Assembly (NCBI GenBank): GCA_023428265.1
Contig: JAEYYW010000093.1
Location: 1-15,848 of the forward strand
Length of the DNA stretch: 15,848 nt
Direction of reading: 5' to 3'
Origin: Bacillota bacterium
Lineage (GTDB): Bacteria; Bacillota; Clostridia; Christensenellales; UMGS416
Position numbers and translations under genes: made by a program. The notes beneath the pieces are model-generated. The model made no database searches. It was not told where the DNA came from and saw nothing but the letters and a program-made list of their open reading frames with translations. Positions within the stretch are counted from its first letter, which is position 1. Each line of letters opens with the position of its first letter. This document shows positions 6,758-13,274 of this stretch, in pieces.

Positions 6758-6786
6758 ATTATAATCAATAGGGCAGATGCTGTAAA
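6758..6786 (-). promoter_or_regulatory. sigma-A-type promoter of the hydrolase gene
   Basis: TTTACA (6786-6781), 17-base spacer, perfect TATAAT (6763-6758). Predicted start near 6751 leaves a leader of about 103 bases before ATG 6648, containing the hairpin and the tiny ORF described separately. Confidence 0.8.
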
Positions 6787-6808
6787 GCAGTCCAGGGTTC
6801 TAGAACAC

Positions 6809-6835
6809 TGGCAGGGACCAACTTGGTTCCTGCCA
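6809..6835. repeat. 27-bp near-perfect palindrome after the C_GCAxxG gene
   Basis: TGGCAGGGACCAA and TTGGTTCCTGCCA flank a single central base and are complementary at 12 of 13 positions; the exception is a G-U wobble in plus-strand RNA. It lies 15 bases beyond the stop codon of the minus-strand gene and has no T-run on the minus side. A second perfect palindrome, GTTCTAGAAC (6798-6807), adjoins it. The pair may end the upstream transcript by an unusual route, or bind a regulator upstream of the hydrolase promoter. Confidence 0.6.
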
Positions 6836-6849
6836 GCTTTCCGATAGTA

Positions 6850-7287
6850 TCAGATGTTTTCCGCAAGCCACCGGCAGCACCGGGCCACCAGCGGCACGCA
6901 CACCGCGTTGCGGCCTTCCGCCACAAACTTCTTGTGCTGCTCGTCATCGGCAAAATCCAGCCCGGTCAGCTCCCGGCAGCTCAGGCCGCCGTGCTGCTCC
7001 TTCACCCAGTTCATGAACTCCTTGCCCTTGTCTCCGCAGGCTTTGCCGTCTTCCGCGCCGCTGTCACGGCCCAGGCGGATGCCGATGGCCATCAGGCCCC
7101 CGGACACTGCGCCACAAACCTGCTGCGTGCCGCACAGGCCGCCGCGGAACGCCGTGGCGATCCGGGGGATCAACGGGTTTTCAATGCCCCAATAGTCAGC
7201 CATGGCCAGCAGCACCGATTCGGAGCAGCTGAGTTTCTTCTCGGTGAATAGTGTTTTGACGTGGGTTTCCAGTTCAGCAATGGTCAT
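6850..7287 (-). CDS. C_GCAxxG_C_C family cysteine-rich protein
   Basis: This 145-residue protein belongs to the C_GCAxxG_C_C family (putative redox-active proteins related to split-Soret cytochrome sequences). Cysteines fall at C21 (in KLSCSES), C52, C58 (in QQVCGAVSGGLMAIG, the family core motif), C84, C104, C130, C137 and C138. This spread matches the family's name pattern and suggests metal or cluster binding or disulfide redox chemistry, although no haem-binding CxxCH is present. No signal peptide or membrane segment is seen. ATG 7287 has GGAGG seven bases upstream. It is the last gene of a run with murI and a GNAT acetyltransferase, starting 31 bases after the acetyltransferase stop, so cotranscription is likely. 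Molecular function is not established for this family, and the operon partners do not reveal one. Confidence 0.85.
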   Translation of the reverse strand: MTIAELETHVKTLFTEKKLSCSESVLLAMADYWGIENPLIPRIATAFRGGLCGTQQVCGAVSGGLMAIGIRLGRDSGAEDGKACGDKGKEFMNWVKEQHGGLSCRELTGLDFADDEQHKKFVAEGRNAVCVPLVARCCRWLAENI

Positions 7288-7318
7288 CTGTGGCCTCCTT
7301 GTTGATTGTCCCGGGTTG

Positions 7319-8149
7319 TTACAAATAATCCACCAGCATCAGCTGGCCCGCCTCCACAAAGCCCATGCTGTCATAGAGCCTGCGGGCGGAGGTGTTGTCT
7401 TCGTTGACGACCAGGCAGGCGCGCCGGCCGCCGTCGGTGGCAATGTGGCTCATCATCTCGCCCACCACGGCGCGGGCATAGCCCCTGTGGCGCTCTTCCG
7501 GCAGCGTGCACACGCCGCCGATCTGGCAATAGCCGGGCGTGCGGGTCTGGATGTGGGCCTGCGCCACATATTTGCCGCTGACCGCCGCCAGCAGATAGGG
7601 CTCAAACTCGGTCTTCTCCTTCAGCAGTCGCTTGACGGTGCCCCGGCTGATGTTATAGCCGAACCCTTCTTTCATGCAGCGCATGATGAAGTCCTGCACG
7701 GCGCGGTTGTTGCCCTTGCGGCGGGCGTCCTCATAGGCCAGCACCGGTGCCGGGCCCGCGGGCGCTCGCCCGCTGTGCTCCATGAAGAGCTGGCGGTGCA
7801 CCACCATTCTGCCGGGAATGCCCCGCAGCAGCGGCGTCATGGGCCTGACGCAACGGTCGCTGCCCAGCACCAACCGCACAGGGTTTCCGGAGATCTCCTC
7901 GCAGATGGCGCGAATCTGGCTTTCGTCGGTGTAGTAGACCATGCACTGGGAGTTGTTGAAGAATGCGGCCACGCCGGTGAGTGTGCTGCCACTGAAGAAG
8001 CCCCAGTAATCACCGCAGCGCAACACGCGCGGGTCATCCTCAATGCCATAACAGAGCAGGTTGCCCAGAAGGAACGTGTTTGCGGTCTCCTCACGCATCA
8101 AAAAGGCGGTCAACATGCCGATATCCGGTTTGCGCAGCAGTCTTCGCAC
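7319..8149 (-). CDS. GNAT-family N-acetyltransferase with an extra N-terminal half
   Basis: The 276-residue protein ends in a GNAT acetyltransferase fold (about residues 140-276), which transfers an acyl group from acyl-CoA to an amine. The acetyl-CoA-binding motif A is visible as PEERHRGYARAVVGEMM (Q/RxxGxG/A pattern RHRGYA), preceded by the central strand QIGGVCTLP and followed by the LVVNEDNTSARRLYDSMGF block typical of the family. The N-terminal ~130 residues (LLGNLLCYGIEDD, YWGFFSG, VRLVLGSD) look like a degenerate GNAT-like half, as in two-domain GNATs. The start codon is GTG at 8149, with AGGTG just upstream and only 12 bases after the murI stop; ATG at codon 18 would be the fallback. 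It lies between murI and the C_GCAxxG gene and is surely cotranscribed with murI. Substrate unknown. Confidence 0.85.
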   Translation of the reverse strand: MRRLLRKPDIGMLTAFLMREETANTFLLGNLLCYGIEDDPRVLRCGDYWGFFSGSTLTGVAAFFNNSQCMVYYTDESQIRAICEEISGNPVRLVLGSDRCVRPMTPLLRGIPGRMVVHRQLFMEHSGRAPAGPAPVLAYEDARRKGNNRAVQDFIMRCMKEGFGYNISRGTVKRLLKEKTEFEPYLLAAVSGKYVAQAHIQTRTPGYCQIGGVCTLPEERHRGYARAVVGEMMSHIATDGGRRACLVVNEDNTSARRLYDSMGFVEAGQLMLVDYL

Positions 8150-8161
8150 AGCACACCTGCC

Positions 8162-8944
8162 CTAAAGCTTCATTTCAAAGAACCGGTGAAACAGCGGCAG
8201 CTCCGCTTCGCTGCCCTCGGTGGCCTGCAGCGTGACCTGCCCGCCGCCCTCGCCCCGGAGCAGGCCCAGGGAAGCCAGGCGGTGCTCCAGGTGGCGCACC
8301 GTGCCCTGCGCACCGTTGAAGAGCTGGTCGGTGCCGGCCAGCCTGCGGATCAGCTTTTCCACATATATATAATGGGTGCACCCCACCACGACGCCGTCCA
8401 CACCGTCAGACAGATAGGTCTTGAATAGCTCCTTCAGGTAATCCTGCGTGGCCCGGCTCTCCGGACCCCGCTCCTCAATGAGCCGCGACAGCCCCGGGCA
8501 GGGCACGGGGATGATCTCCGCCGAGGTGCTGAAATGGCCCAACCGGTCCTGGAAGCGCCGCATCCTGAGCGCAGCCGGCGTGGCCATCACGGCGATCCTG
8601 CCGCCGGGCAGCGCTTCGCACGCCGGCTTGATCGCCGGCTCCATGCCCAGCACGGGGATCTCGGCATAGCGGGCCCGGATCTCCTCAATGGCGGCGCTGG
8701 TGGCTGTGTTGCAGGCCACAACGAGCGCCTTGACGCCCTGATTGACCAAATGGGCGGCAGCACCCAGCGCAAGAGCCCGGATCTCCTCATCACCCCGGCT
8801 GCCATACGGCGCGTTGCCGATGTCTCCATAAAACAGAAAATCCTCGTGCGGGAGCGCCTCCACGGCGGTCTTGAGCACCGCCAGGCCGCCCACGCCCGAA
8901 TCCATGAAGCCGACCGGAAGGCCGGCCAGTTCTTGCTGTGTCAT
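8162..8944 (-). CDS. murI: glutamate racemase
   Basis: MurI interconverts L- and D-glutamate in the cytoplasm without a cofactor, supplying D-glutamate for the peptidoglycan stem peptide. The 260-residue product has the expected length. The two catalytic cysteines are C78 (VVACNTAT) and C189 (VVVGCTHY); the acidic N-terminal motif is D15-S-G-V-G-G-L, and the substrate loop GDIGNAPYGS is at 40-49. GMEPAIKPA at 100-108 is the form seen in one MurI subgroup of Firmicutes. After GCTHY the usual PLL is replaced by IYV. The frame extends to a TTG at 8950, but GAGG seven bases before ATG 8944 favours the latter. It is the first gene of a three-gene unit with a GNAT acetyltransferase and a C_GCAxxG protein, and has its own promoter. 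No other cell wall gene is adjacent except spoIIP upstream. Confidence 0.96.
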   Translation of the reverse strand: MTQQELAGLPVGFMDSGVGGLAVLKTAVEALPHEDFLFYGDIGNAPYGSRGDEEIRALALGAAAHLVNQGVKALVVACNTATSAAIEEIRARYAEIPVLGMEPAIKPACEALPGGRIAVMATPAALRMRRFQDRLGHFSTSAEIIPVPCPGLSRLIEERGPESRATQDYLKELFKTYLSDGVDGVVVGCTHYIYVEKLIRRLAGTDQLFNGAQGTVRHLEHRLASLGLLRGEGGGQVTLQATEGSEAELPLFHRFFEMKL

Positions 8945-8974
8945 ACGCAAGCCTCTTTGCTGGTTTCCAGACTT

Positions 8975-9003
8975 ATTATAATCACGTCACAGAGAATAAA
9001 CAA
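8975..9003 (-). promoter_or_regulatory. sigma-A-type promoter of the murI unit
   Basis: TTGTTT (9003-8998), 17-base spacer, perfect TATAAT (8980-8975). Predicted start near 8968, 24 bases before the murI ATG. It lies downstream of the spoIIP-side hairpin, so the murI unit is independent of spoIIP. Confidence 0.75.
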
Positions 9004-9022
9004 GAAAGAGAGCGCGAAAGAT

Positions 9023-9071
9023 CACCCTCCTACCCTTCCCGCAGAAAAATGGGGGAAAAGGTGGGAGGGTG
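9023..9071 (-). terminator. large hairpin after spoIIP, probable terminator
   Basis: CACCCTCCTACC (9023-9034) pairs with GGTGGGAGGGTG (9060-9071) over 12 bp with one T-G pair, and CCC/GGGG runs inside the loop add possible pairs. On the minus strand it is followed by a broken T-rich tract (ATCTTTCGCGCTCTCTTTCTTG). Strand asymmetry is striking: one arm is all pyrimidine except two A, the other nearly all purine. It could also be a dispersed repeat. Confidence 0.5.
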
Positions 9072-9110
9072 CGTGCTCATAGGCAAAAGTTTGAGAAGCG
9101 CGAGTGTTGG

Positions 9111-10349
9111 TTATTGGGCTCCGGTGCTCCTCGTCTGCCCCGGTATGGGTGTTTCCGCCGGGTCAATAGTGATCACCTGCGGCGCGGCGGCAGATGGAGT
9201 GGCAACGGGAAGGTTCGTGGATTCGGCCGATGAGCCTGTGCCGGATGGCAGGCCTGCAGGCGTGGCGGTCGGTTGGGGCAGAGCGGTGGAGGCCGGGTTC
9301 ACCATGTCGCCATAGGCTCCGGCAATGGCTTGCGCCAGAAAGGGCACCGCGTTGAGCACCTCCTCCAGCGTGTTTTTGTTGTGACCCACCTCAATCAGGA
9401 TTGATCCGGTGGAAAGGTGCTGGTTGTAACGGCCGGTCTTGATGGAAGTCTCCCGCACAAGGTTTGGGTCCATGGCGGATAGGCGGCCCTTGATGGCATC
9501 GGCCAGCGCCAGATTTTTCTTCCAGTCCGGCTTCTCGGTGAACCCCACGCCGGTCTGCCCCTGGCCGGTGCCGATGACAAACATGATACGGGCCACCTTC
9601 TTGCCGTTGATTGTGACCGTGCTGGGGTTAATGCTTGTGTTGTATGCGTCGCGGTGCAGATCGATCAGGATCCTCAAGCCGGGATTGGCCGCCAGATTCT
9701 TCTGCACGGTCTTGAGGCTCCGAGAATATGAAGTGCCGAGCTTGGGGTACTCGGTATCGGTTTTATCCTGCAAAACTGCAATGCCGTATTTTGCGGAGAG
9801 CTCCCGCGCAAGCACCTCGCCCACCTTCACCACGTTGAACTCGTTGTTGGTGGTGCGCCACTTGGCAGCTTCCACATAGTCCTGGTCGGGCAGCTTGGTG
9901 TATGCCTCATGGGTGTGGGTGTGATAGATCAGCACCTGCGGTGACTGGCCAACCGGCACGTAAGCATCCGGTTTCAGCGGCTGGGTCACCTCCACAATCA
10001 CATCATCAGGCAAGGGCACATCCTCCTCGTCGTCCCCCGCCCCGGAAACCACCGGCGGCGCCGTAGCCCGCGGGCTTGCCGCAGGCCCGCTCAGGTCCAC
10101 GTAGACAGGCTGGGCCTTCGGTGCGCCGGTGACGCCGTTCCAGATTGCCAGCAGCCCAGCCTGGAAACTTTGCCACAGCCGGGGCAGCACGCCGCCGGGG
10201 TCGGCCTCGGTGGTGACCGGTTGGTTCGCAACCTGCTTCTGGCCTCCGCTCAGCTGGCCGGCAATGATAATCAAAAGCAGGCCGATGACGAGTACGGCCA
10301 GCACCCACCCGAACCGGGGGTTTCGTGAATTCATCCGATAACGGAACAT
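9111..10349 (-). CDS. spoIIP: stage II sporulation protein P
   Basis: SpoIIP is a membrane-anchored peptidoglycan amidase/endopeptidase that, with SpoIID and SpoIIM, drives engulfment of the forespore by the mother cell. The 412-residue protein has a basic N-terminus, one transmembrane segment (about 14-31) and an extracytoplasmic linker rich in P, A and D/E (about 35-130). The catalytic domain follows (about 135-345): VLIYHTHTHEAY with candidate zinc ligands H143 and E148, RILIDLHRDA, and SILIEVGHNKNTLEE. The last ~65 residues are a P/T/S/A-rich tail with no predicted fold, not present in the Bacillus subtilis protein as I know it. ATG 10349 has AAGGA about 12 bases upstream. A sigma-E-like promoter precedes it, fitting mother-cell expression. 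It is divergent from dxs and separated from murI by a hairpin, so it is probably a single-gene unit; in Bacillus it sits next to gpr, which is absent here. Confidence 0.95.
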   Translation of the reverse strand: MFRYRMNSRNPRFGWVLAVLVIGLLLIIIAGQLSGGQKQVANQPVTTEADPGGVLPRLWQSFQAGLLAIWNGVTGAPKAQPVYVDLSGPAASPRATAPPVVSGAGDDEEDVPLPDDVIVEVTQPLKPDAYVPVGQSPQVLIYHTHTHEAYTKLPDQDYVEAAKWRTTNNEFNVVKVGEVLARELSAKYGIAVLQDKTDTEYPKLGTSYSRSLKTVQKNLAANPGLRILIDLHRDAYNTSINPSTVTINGKKVARIMFVIGTGQGQTGVGFTEKPDWKKNLALADAIKGRLSAMDPNLVRETSIKTGRYNQHLSTGSILIEVGHNKNTLEEVLNAVPFLAQAIAGAYGDMVNPASTALPQPTATPAGLPSGTGSSAESTNLPVATPSAAAPQVITIDPAETPIPGQTRSTGAQ

Positions 10350-10369
10350 TGGTACATCCGTCCTTTCCC

Positions 10370-10392
10370 TTCCCAGATAGCTATGCTGGGAA
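10370..10392. repeat. 23-bp interrupted dyad over the spoIIP -10/start region
   Basis: TTCCCAG and CTGGGAA are perfect 7-bp inverted arms separated by nine bases that contain the palindrome ATAGCTAT. The dyad covers the -10 of the candidate sigma-E promoter and its start point, suggesting an operator for a second mother-cell regulator, or a 5' mRNA hairpin if transcription begins further upstream. Confidence 0.5.
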
Positions 10393-10406
10393 AGTAAGGA
10401 ATATGA
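10381..10406 (-). promoter_or_regulatory. candidate sigma-E promoter of spoIIP
   Basis: On the minus strand TCATATT (10406-10400) matches the sigma-E -35 (ATATT core), and 14 bases later CATAG (10385-10381) matches the first four bases of the sigma-E -10 CATACA-T. The start site would be near 10373, about 24 bases before ATG 10349. spoIIP is a known sigma-E gene in Bacillus. The second half of the -10 does not match, so confidence is moderate. Confidence 0.55.
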
Positions 10407-10446
10407 TTGCGCCTGACCACAAGCTCATCTTCCAACCCCTTTGGGA

Positions 10447-10475
10447 TTGCCTGATGGCCAATAGTTTACTATAAT
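10447..10475 (+). promoter_or_regulatory. sigma-A-type promoter of dxs-tlyA
   Basis: TTGCCT (10447-10452), 17-base spacer, perfect TATAAT (10470-10475). Predicted start near 10482, about 89 bases before the dxs ATG. It is divergent from, and does not overlap, the spoIIP promoter. Confidence 0.78.
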
Positions 10476-10479
10476 ACCG

Positions 10480-10507
10480 ATAGCCGTAGCGCTTTTGCTG
10501 CGGCTAT
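10480..10507 (+). other. 5'-end hairpin of the dxs transcript
   Basis: ATAGCCGTAGC (10480-10490) pairs with GCTGCGGCTAT (10497-10507) over 11 bp including one wobble, with a 6-base loop. It falls at the predicted +1, so the mRNA would begin with a stem, a feature known to slow 5'-dependent decay. No T-run follows, so it is not a terminator. Confidence 0.5.
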
Positions 10508-10570
10508 GGCTCGCGGCCCCGCAAAGAAACTTTACCGGGAGTGCGAGAAGCGGAAGGATACACAAGAGGA

Positions 10571-12430
10571 ATGCTGGAACGAGTTCAGTCTCCGGAAGAT
10601 ATTAAAAAAATGACATATTCCGAGCTTGAGCTTCTCGCAAAGGAGCTCAGAGCCCGGATCATCGACGTGGTGGGCAAAAACGGCGGCCACCTGGCCAGCA
10701 ACCTTGGCGTTGTGGAGGCCACCATCGCGCTGCACCGCGTGTTTGACAGCCCCCGCGACCGCATCATCTGGGATGTGGGCCACCAGAGTTATGCCCACAA
10801 ACTGCTGACCGGCCGCAACGAGCAATTCAGTACGCTGCGCCAATATGGCGGCATGAGCGGCTTCCCCAAGCGCTGCGAGAGCTGCCATGACGTTTTTGAG
10901 ACCGGCCACAGCACCACATCGCTGTCGGCAGGCCTGGGCATGGCCCGCGCCCGCGATCTCACCGGCGGCGACTGGGACGTGGTGGTGTTTATCGGCGACG
11001 GGTCGCTGACCGGCGGCATGGCCTTTGAGGCACTAAACGACGCCGGCAACTCCGCGACCAATATGATCATCGTTTTGAATGACAACGAAATGTCCATCGC
11101 CCGCAACGTGGGCGCCATCTCCGAGATGCTGGCTCGCATCCGCACCAAGCGGCAATACACCCGCCTGAAGAGCTTTGTGCAGCGCACGCTCCGCAAAATT
11201 CCAAAGATTGGCTGCACACTGGTGGACTGGCTGGAGCGGGCAAAAAACGCTGTGAAATACCTGCTGGTGAGAGGCGTGTTCTTCGAGGAGCTGGGCTTTG
11301 CCTATATCGGGCCCATTGACGGCCACGACCTGCACGCGCTCACCGTGTCGCTCAAGCAGGCCAAGCAGTATGACCGGCCCGTGGTGGTGCACATCTCCAC
11401 CCGGAAGGGCCGGGGCCACCATGAGGCAGAGAAACACCCGGAGCGCTTCCACAGCGTGCCGGAGGACCAGAACGGCAATGGCAGCGGGAAACCGAAATAT
11501 GCCCGCGTGATGGGCGGCACGCTGGCGGAGCTGGCCGCCGCCGACCCAAAGATCGTGGCCATCACCGCGGCGATGACCGAGGGCTGCGGGCTGGAGCAGT
11601 TCCGGCAGATGTATCCAGAGCGGTTTTTTGACGTGGGCATCGCCGAGCAGCACGCCGTCACGATGGCGGCAGGGCTGGCCGCCGAGGGCTTCAGGCCGGT
11701 GTTCGCGGTGTATTCATCCTTTCTGCAAAGAGCTTACGATCAGATTCTGCATGATGTGGCCCGCCAGAACCTGCCGGTGGTTTTCGCCGTGTCGCACTCA
11801 GGCCTGGTGGGAGAGGATGGCGAAACGCATCAGGGCGTGTTCGGGCTTTCCTACCTCACGCACATCCCCAACTTGTCGGTCATGATTCCGGCCACCGGCC
11901 AGGAGCTGGCGGAAATGCTAAAGCTGGCTCTCACGATGAACGGGCCGGCAGCCATCCTCTACCCCAAGGGCGCGCCGTCGCTGGAGCTGCCGGCAGACGG
12001 GGGGCTGGCGCTGCGCAAATGGAGCATGCTCAAGCAGACACCCGGTGCCCGCGCTGTGCTTCTGGCTGCCGGCGAGCGGATGGTGGCGCTGGCGCTGGAG
12101 GCCGCAAACCTTGCCGCCGGGCGCGGCCTGGTTGCCGACGTGGTCAACTGCCGGTTTGTTAAGCCGCTTGATGAGGAAATGCTATACCGCCTGCTGCCCA
12201 ACTATGCCGTGGCCCTCACTCTGGAGGAAAACGTGCTGGCCGGCGGTCTGGGCGCAATGATGCTGAGCCGGCTTTCCAGCGAAGGCCGCCTGAACGGCAC
12301 CCGCATCATCTCCATGGGCATTGCAGACACCTTCGTGTGCCACGGCTCGGTGAACGAGCTGCTGGGCTGTGTGGGCATGACCGCCGGCGCGGTGGCCGAC
12401 CGGCTCATCGGGGAGGTTGCCCGCCGATGA
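10571..12430 (+). CDS. dxs: 1-deoxy-D-xylulose-5-phosphate synthase
   Basis: DXS condenses pyruvate and glyceraldehyde 3-phosphate, with release of CO2, to make 1-deoxy-D-xylulose 5-phosphate, the first step of the MEP route to isoprenoids and a precursor for thiamine and pyridoxal; it uses thiamine diphosphate and Mg2+ in the cytoplasm. The 619-residue length is normal. Thiamine-binding residues are clear: H40 in NGGHLASNLG, G142-D143-G144 ... N172 for the metal-diphosphate motif, and GHSTTS at 112-117. The pyrimidine-binding domain carries the catalytic Glu in DVGIAEQHAVTMAAGLA (about residue 366). The C-terminal transketolase domain follows (ALTLEENVLAGG, MGIADTFVCHG). The frame also has an upstream GTG at 10541; family N-termini (MLERVQSPEDIKK) support ATG 10571, although the nearby GAGGA is almost adjacent to it, so start choice is only likely. 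It overlaps tlyA by four bases and has its own promoter. Confidence 0.97.
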   Translation: MLERVQSPEDIKKMTYSELELLAKELRARIIDVVGKNGGHLASNLGVVEATIALHRVFDSPRDRIIWDVGHQSYAHKLLTGRNEQFSTLRQYGGMSGFPKRCESCHDVFETGHSTTSLSAGLGMARARDLTGGDWDVVVFIGDGSLTGGMAFEALNDAGNSATNMIIVLNDNEMSIARNVGAISEMLARIRTKRQYTRLKSFVQRTLRKIPKIGCTLVDWLERAKNAVKYLLVRGVFFEELGFAYIGPIDGHDLHALTVSLKQAKQYDRPVVVHISTRKGRGHHEAEKHPERFHSVPEDQNGNGSGKPKYARVMGGTLAELAAADPKIVAITAAMTEGCGLEQFRQMYPERFFDVGIAEQHAVTMAAGLAAEGFRPVFAVYSSFLQRAYDQILHDVARQNLPVVFAVSHSGLVGEDGETHQGVFGLSYLTHIPNLSVMIPATGQELAEMLKLALTMNGPAAILYPKGAPSLELPADGGLALRKWSMLKQTPGARAVLLAAGERMVALALEAANLAAGRGLVADVVNCRFVKPLDEEMLYRLLPNYAVALTLEENVLAGGLGAMMLSRLSSEGRLNGTRIISMGIADTFVCHGSVNELLGCVGMTAGAVADRLIGEVARR

Positions 12431-13227
12431 AACGCCTGGATGTGGAAATGGCCGCGCGGGGCCTCACCGAAAGCCGCGAGCAGGCCCAACGTCTGGTGAT
12501 GGCCGGCGCGGTGCTGGTAAACGGCCAGAAGGCCGCCAAGCCCTCCCTTTCCGTGGCAGACGGCGCCGCCATCGAAATCCTCCGCGAGTCCCCCTATGTG
12601 AGCCGCGGCGGGTTCAAGCTGGAAAAAGCGCTGAACGAGTTTATGATAGACCCCGCCGGCAAGATCGCAACGGACATCGGCGCCTCCACCGGCGGGTTCA
12701 CCGACTGTATGCTGCAGCGCGGGGCGCTGAAGGTGTACGCCGTGGACGTGGGTTACGGCCAGCTGCACCAGAAGCTGCGCAACGACCCCCGCGTGGCCGT
12801 GCTGGAGCGCACCAACGCGCGCTATCTGACCGCCGCGCAAATCTCCGAGCCTTTGCAGATGGCCACCGTTGACGTGGCGTTCATCTCCCTGAAGCTCATC
12901 CTGCCGCCGCTCCTTGCGCTGCTGGCACCCGGCGCCGACGTGGTGGCGCTGGTCAAGCCCCAGTTTGAGGCCGAGGCCAAGCACCTCAAAAAAGGCGTGG
13001 TGCGCGACGCCAAGGTTCATGAAGCGGTGCTGCGCGACATGCTGCAATGGGTGAAAACCCAACCGGTGCGCGTGGCGGGCCTTTCCTGGTCGCCGATCAC
13101 CGGGCCCAAGGGCAACATTGAATTTTTACTGCATTTGAAAAAAGAAGAAGGAGCCCCTCTGGAGCCGGATGTGGCGGCCGTGGTGAGGTTGGCCCACGAA
13201 GGTGTGAAGGGGAACCCGATGGAATAA
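12427..13227 (+). CDS. tlyA: TlyA-family rRNA 2'-O-methyltransferase (S4 + FtsJ domains)
   Basis: TlyA enzymes use S-adenosylmethionine to methylate ribose 2'-OH groups in rRNA (23S, and in some species 16S); methylation by the best-studied members makes ribosomes sensitive to capreomycin. The 266-residue protein starts with an S4 RNA-binding domain (about 1-60, RGLTESREQAQRLVMAG, VNG). The Rossmann methyltransferase domain has motif I D83-I-G-A-S-T-G-G-F, and the FtsJ-type K-D-K-E tetrad can be read as K64 (SRGGFKL), D149 (VDVAFISL), K177 (ALVKPQF) and E232 (GNIEFLL). ATG 12427 overlaps the dxs stop in an ATGA, with GGGGAGG ten bases upstream, indicating translational coupling; the frame remains open further upstream inside dxs but without homology. 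dxs-tlyA adjacency is common in Firmicutes, where argR and recN often follow; here the unit ends at a terminator instead. Target nucleotide cannot be predicted. Confidence 0.94.
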   Translation: MKRLDVEMAARGLTESREQAQRLVMAGAVLVNGQKAAKPSLSVADGAAIEILRESPYVSRGGFKLEKALNEFMIDPAGKIATDIGASTGGFTDCMLQRGALKVYAVDVGYGQLHQKLRNDPRVAVLERTNARYLTAAQISEPLQMATVDVAFISLKLILPPLLALLAPGADVVALVKPQFEAEAKHLKKGVVRDAKVHEAVLRDMLQWVKTQPVRVAGLSWSPITGPKGNIEFLLHLKKEEGAPLEPDVAAVVRLAHEGVKGNPME

Positions 13228-13243
13228 GGGCTCGTGACAAACC

Positions 13244-13267
13244 GAGGCGGGGATCTCTCCCCGCCTT
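13244..13267 (+). terminator. hairpin between convergent tlyA and PPIase genes
   Basis: AGGCGGGGA (13245-13253) pairs perfectly with TCCCCGCCT (13258-13266) around a TCTC loop. It lies 17 bases after tlyA and just after the stop of the convergent minus-strand gene. T-rich tails are poor on both sides (TTCGTTGCATCATTT on plus), but position and stem strength suggest a bidirectional terminator. Confidence 0.6.
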
Positions 13268-13274
13268 CGTTGCA

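Noticed and set aside
7202..8428. A 408-codon open frame on the plus strand opposite the GNAT and murI genes
   Set aside because: It spans two recognised minus-strand genes and their junction, with His/Ala/Gln-rich composition typical of an antisense shadow.
12202..13062. A 286-codon minus-strand frame opposite dxs-tlyA
   Set aside because: It crosses the dxs-tlyA junction on the wrong strand and has His/Gly/Gln-rich shadow composition.
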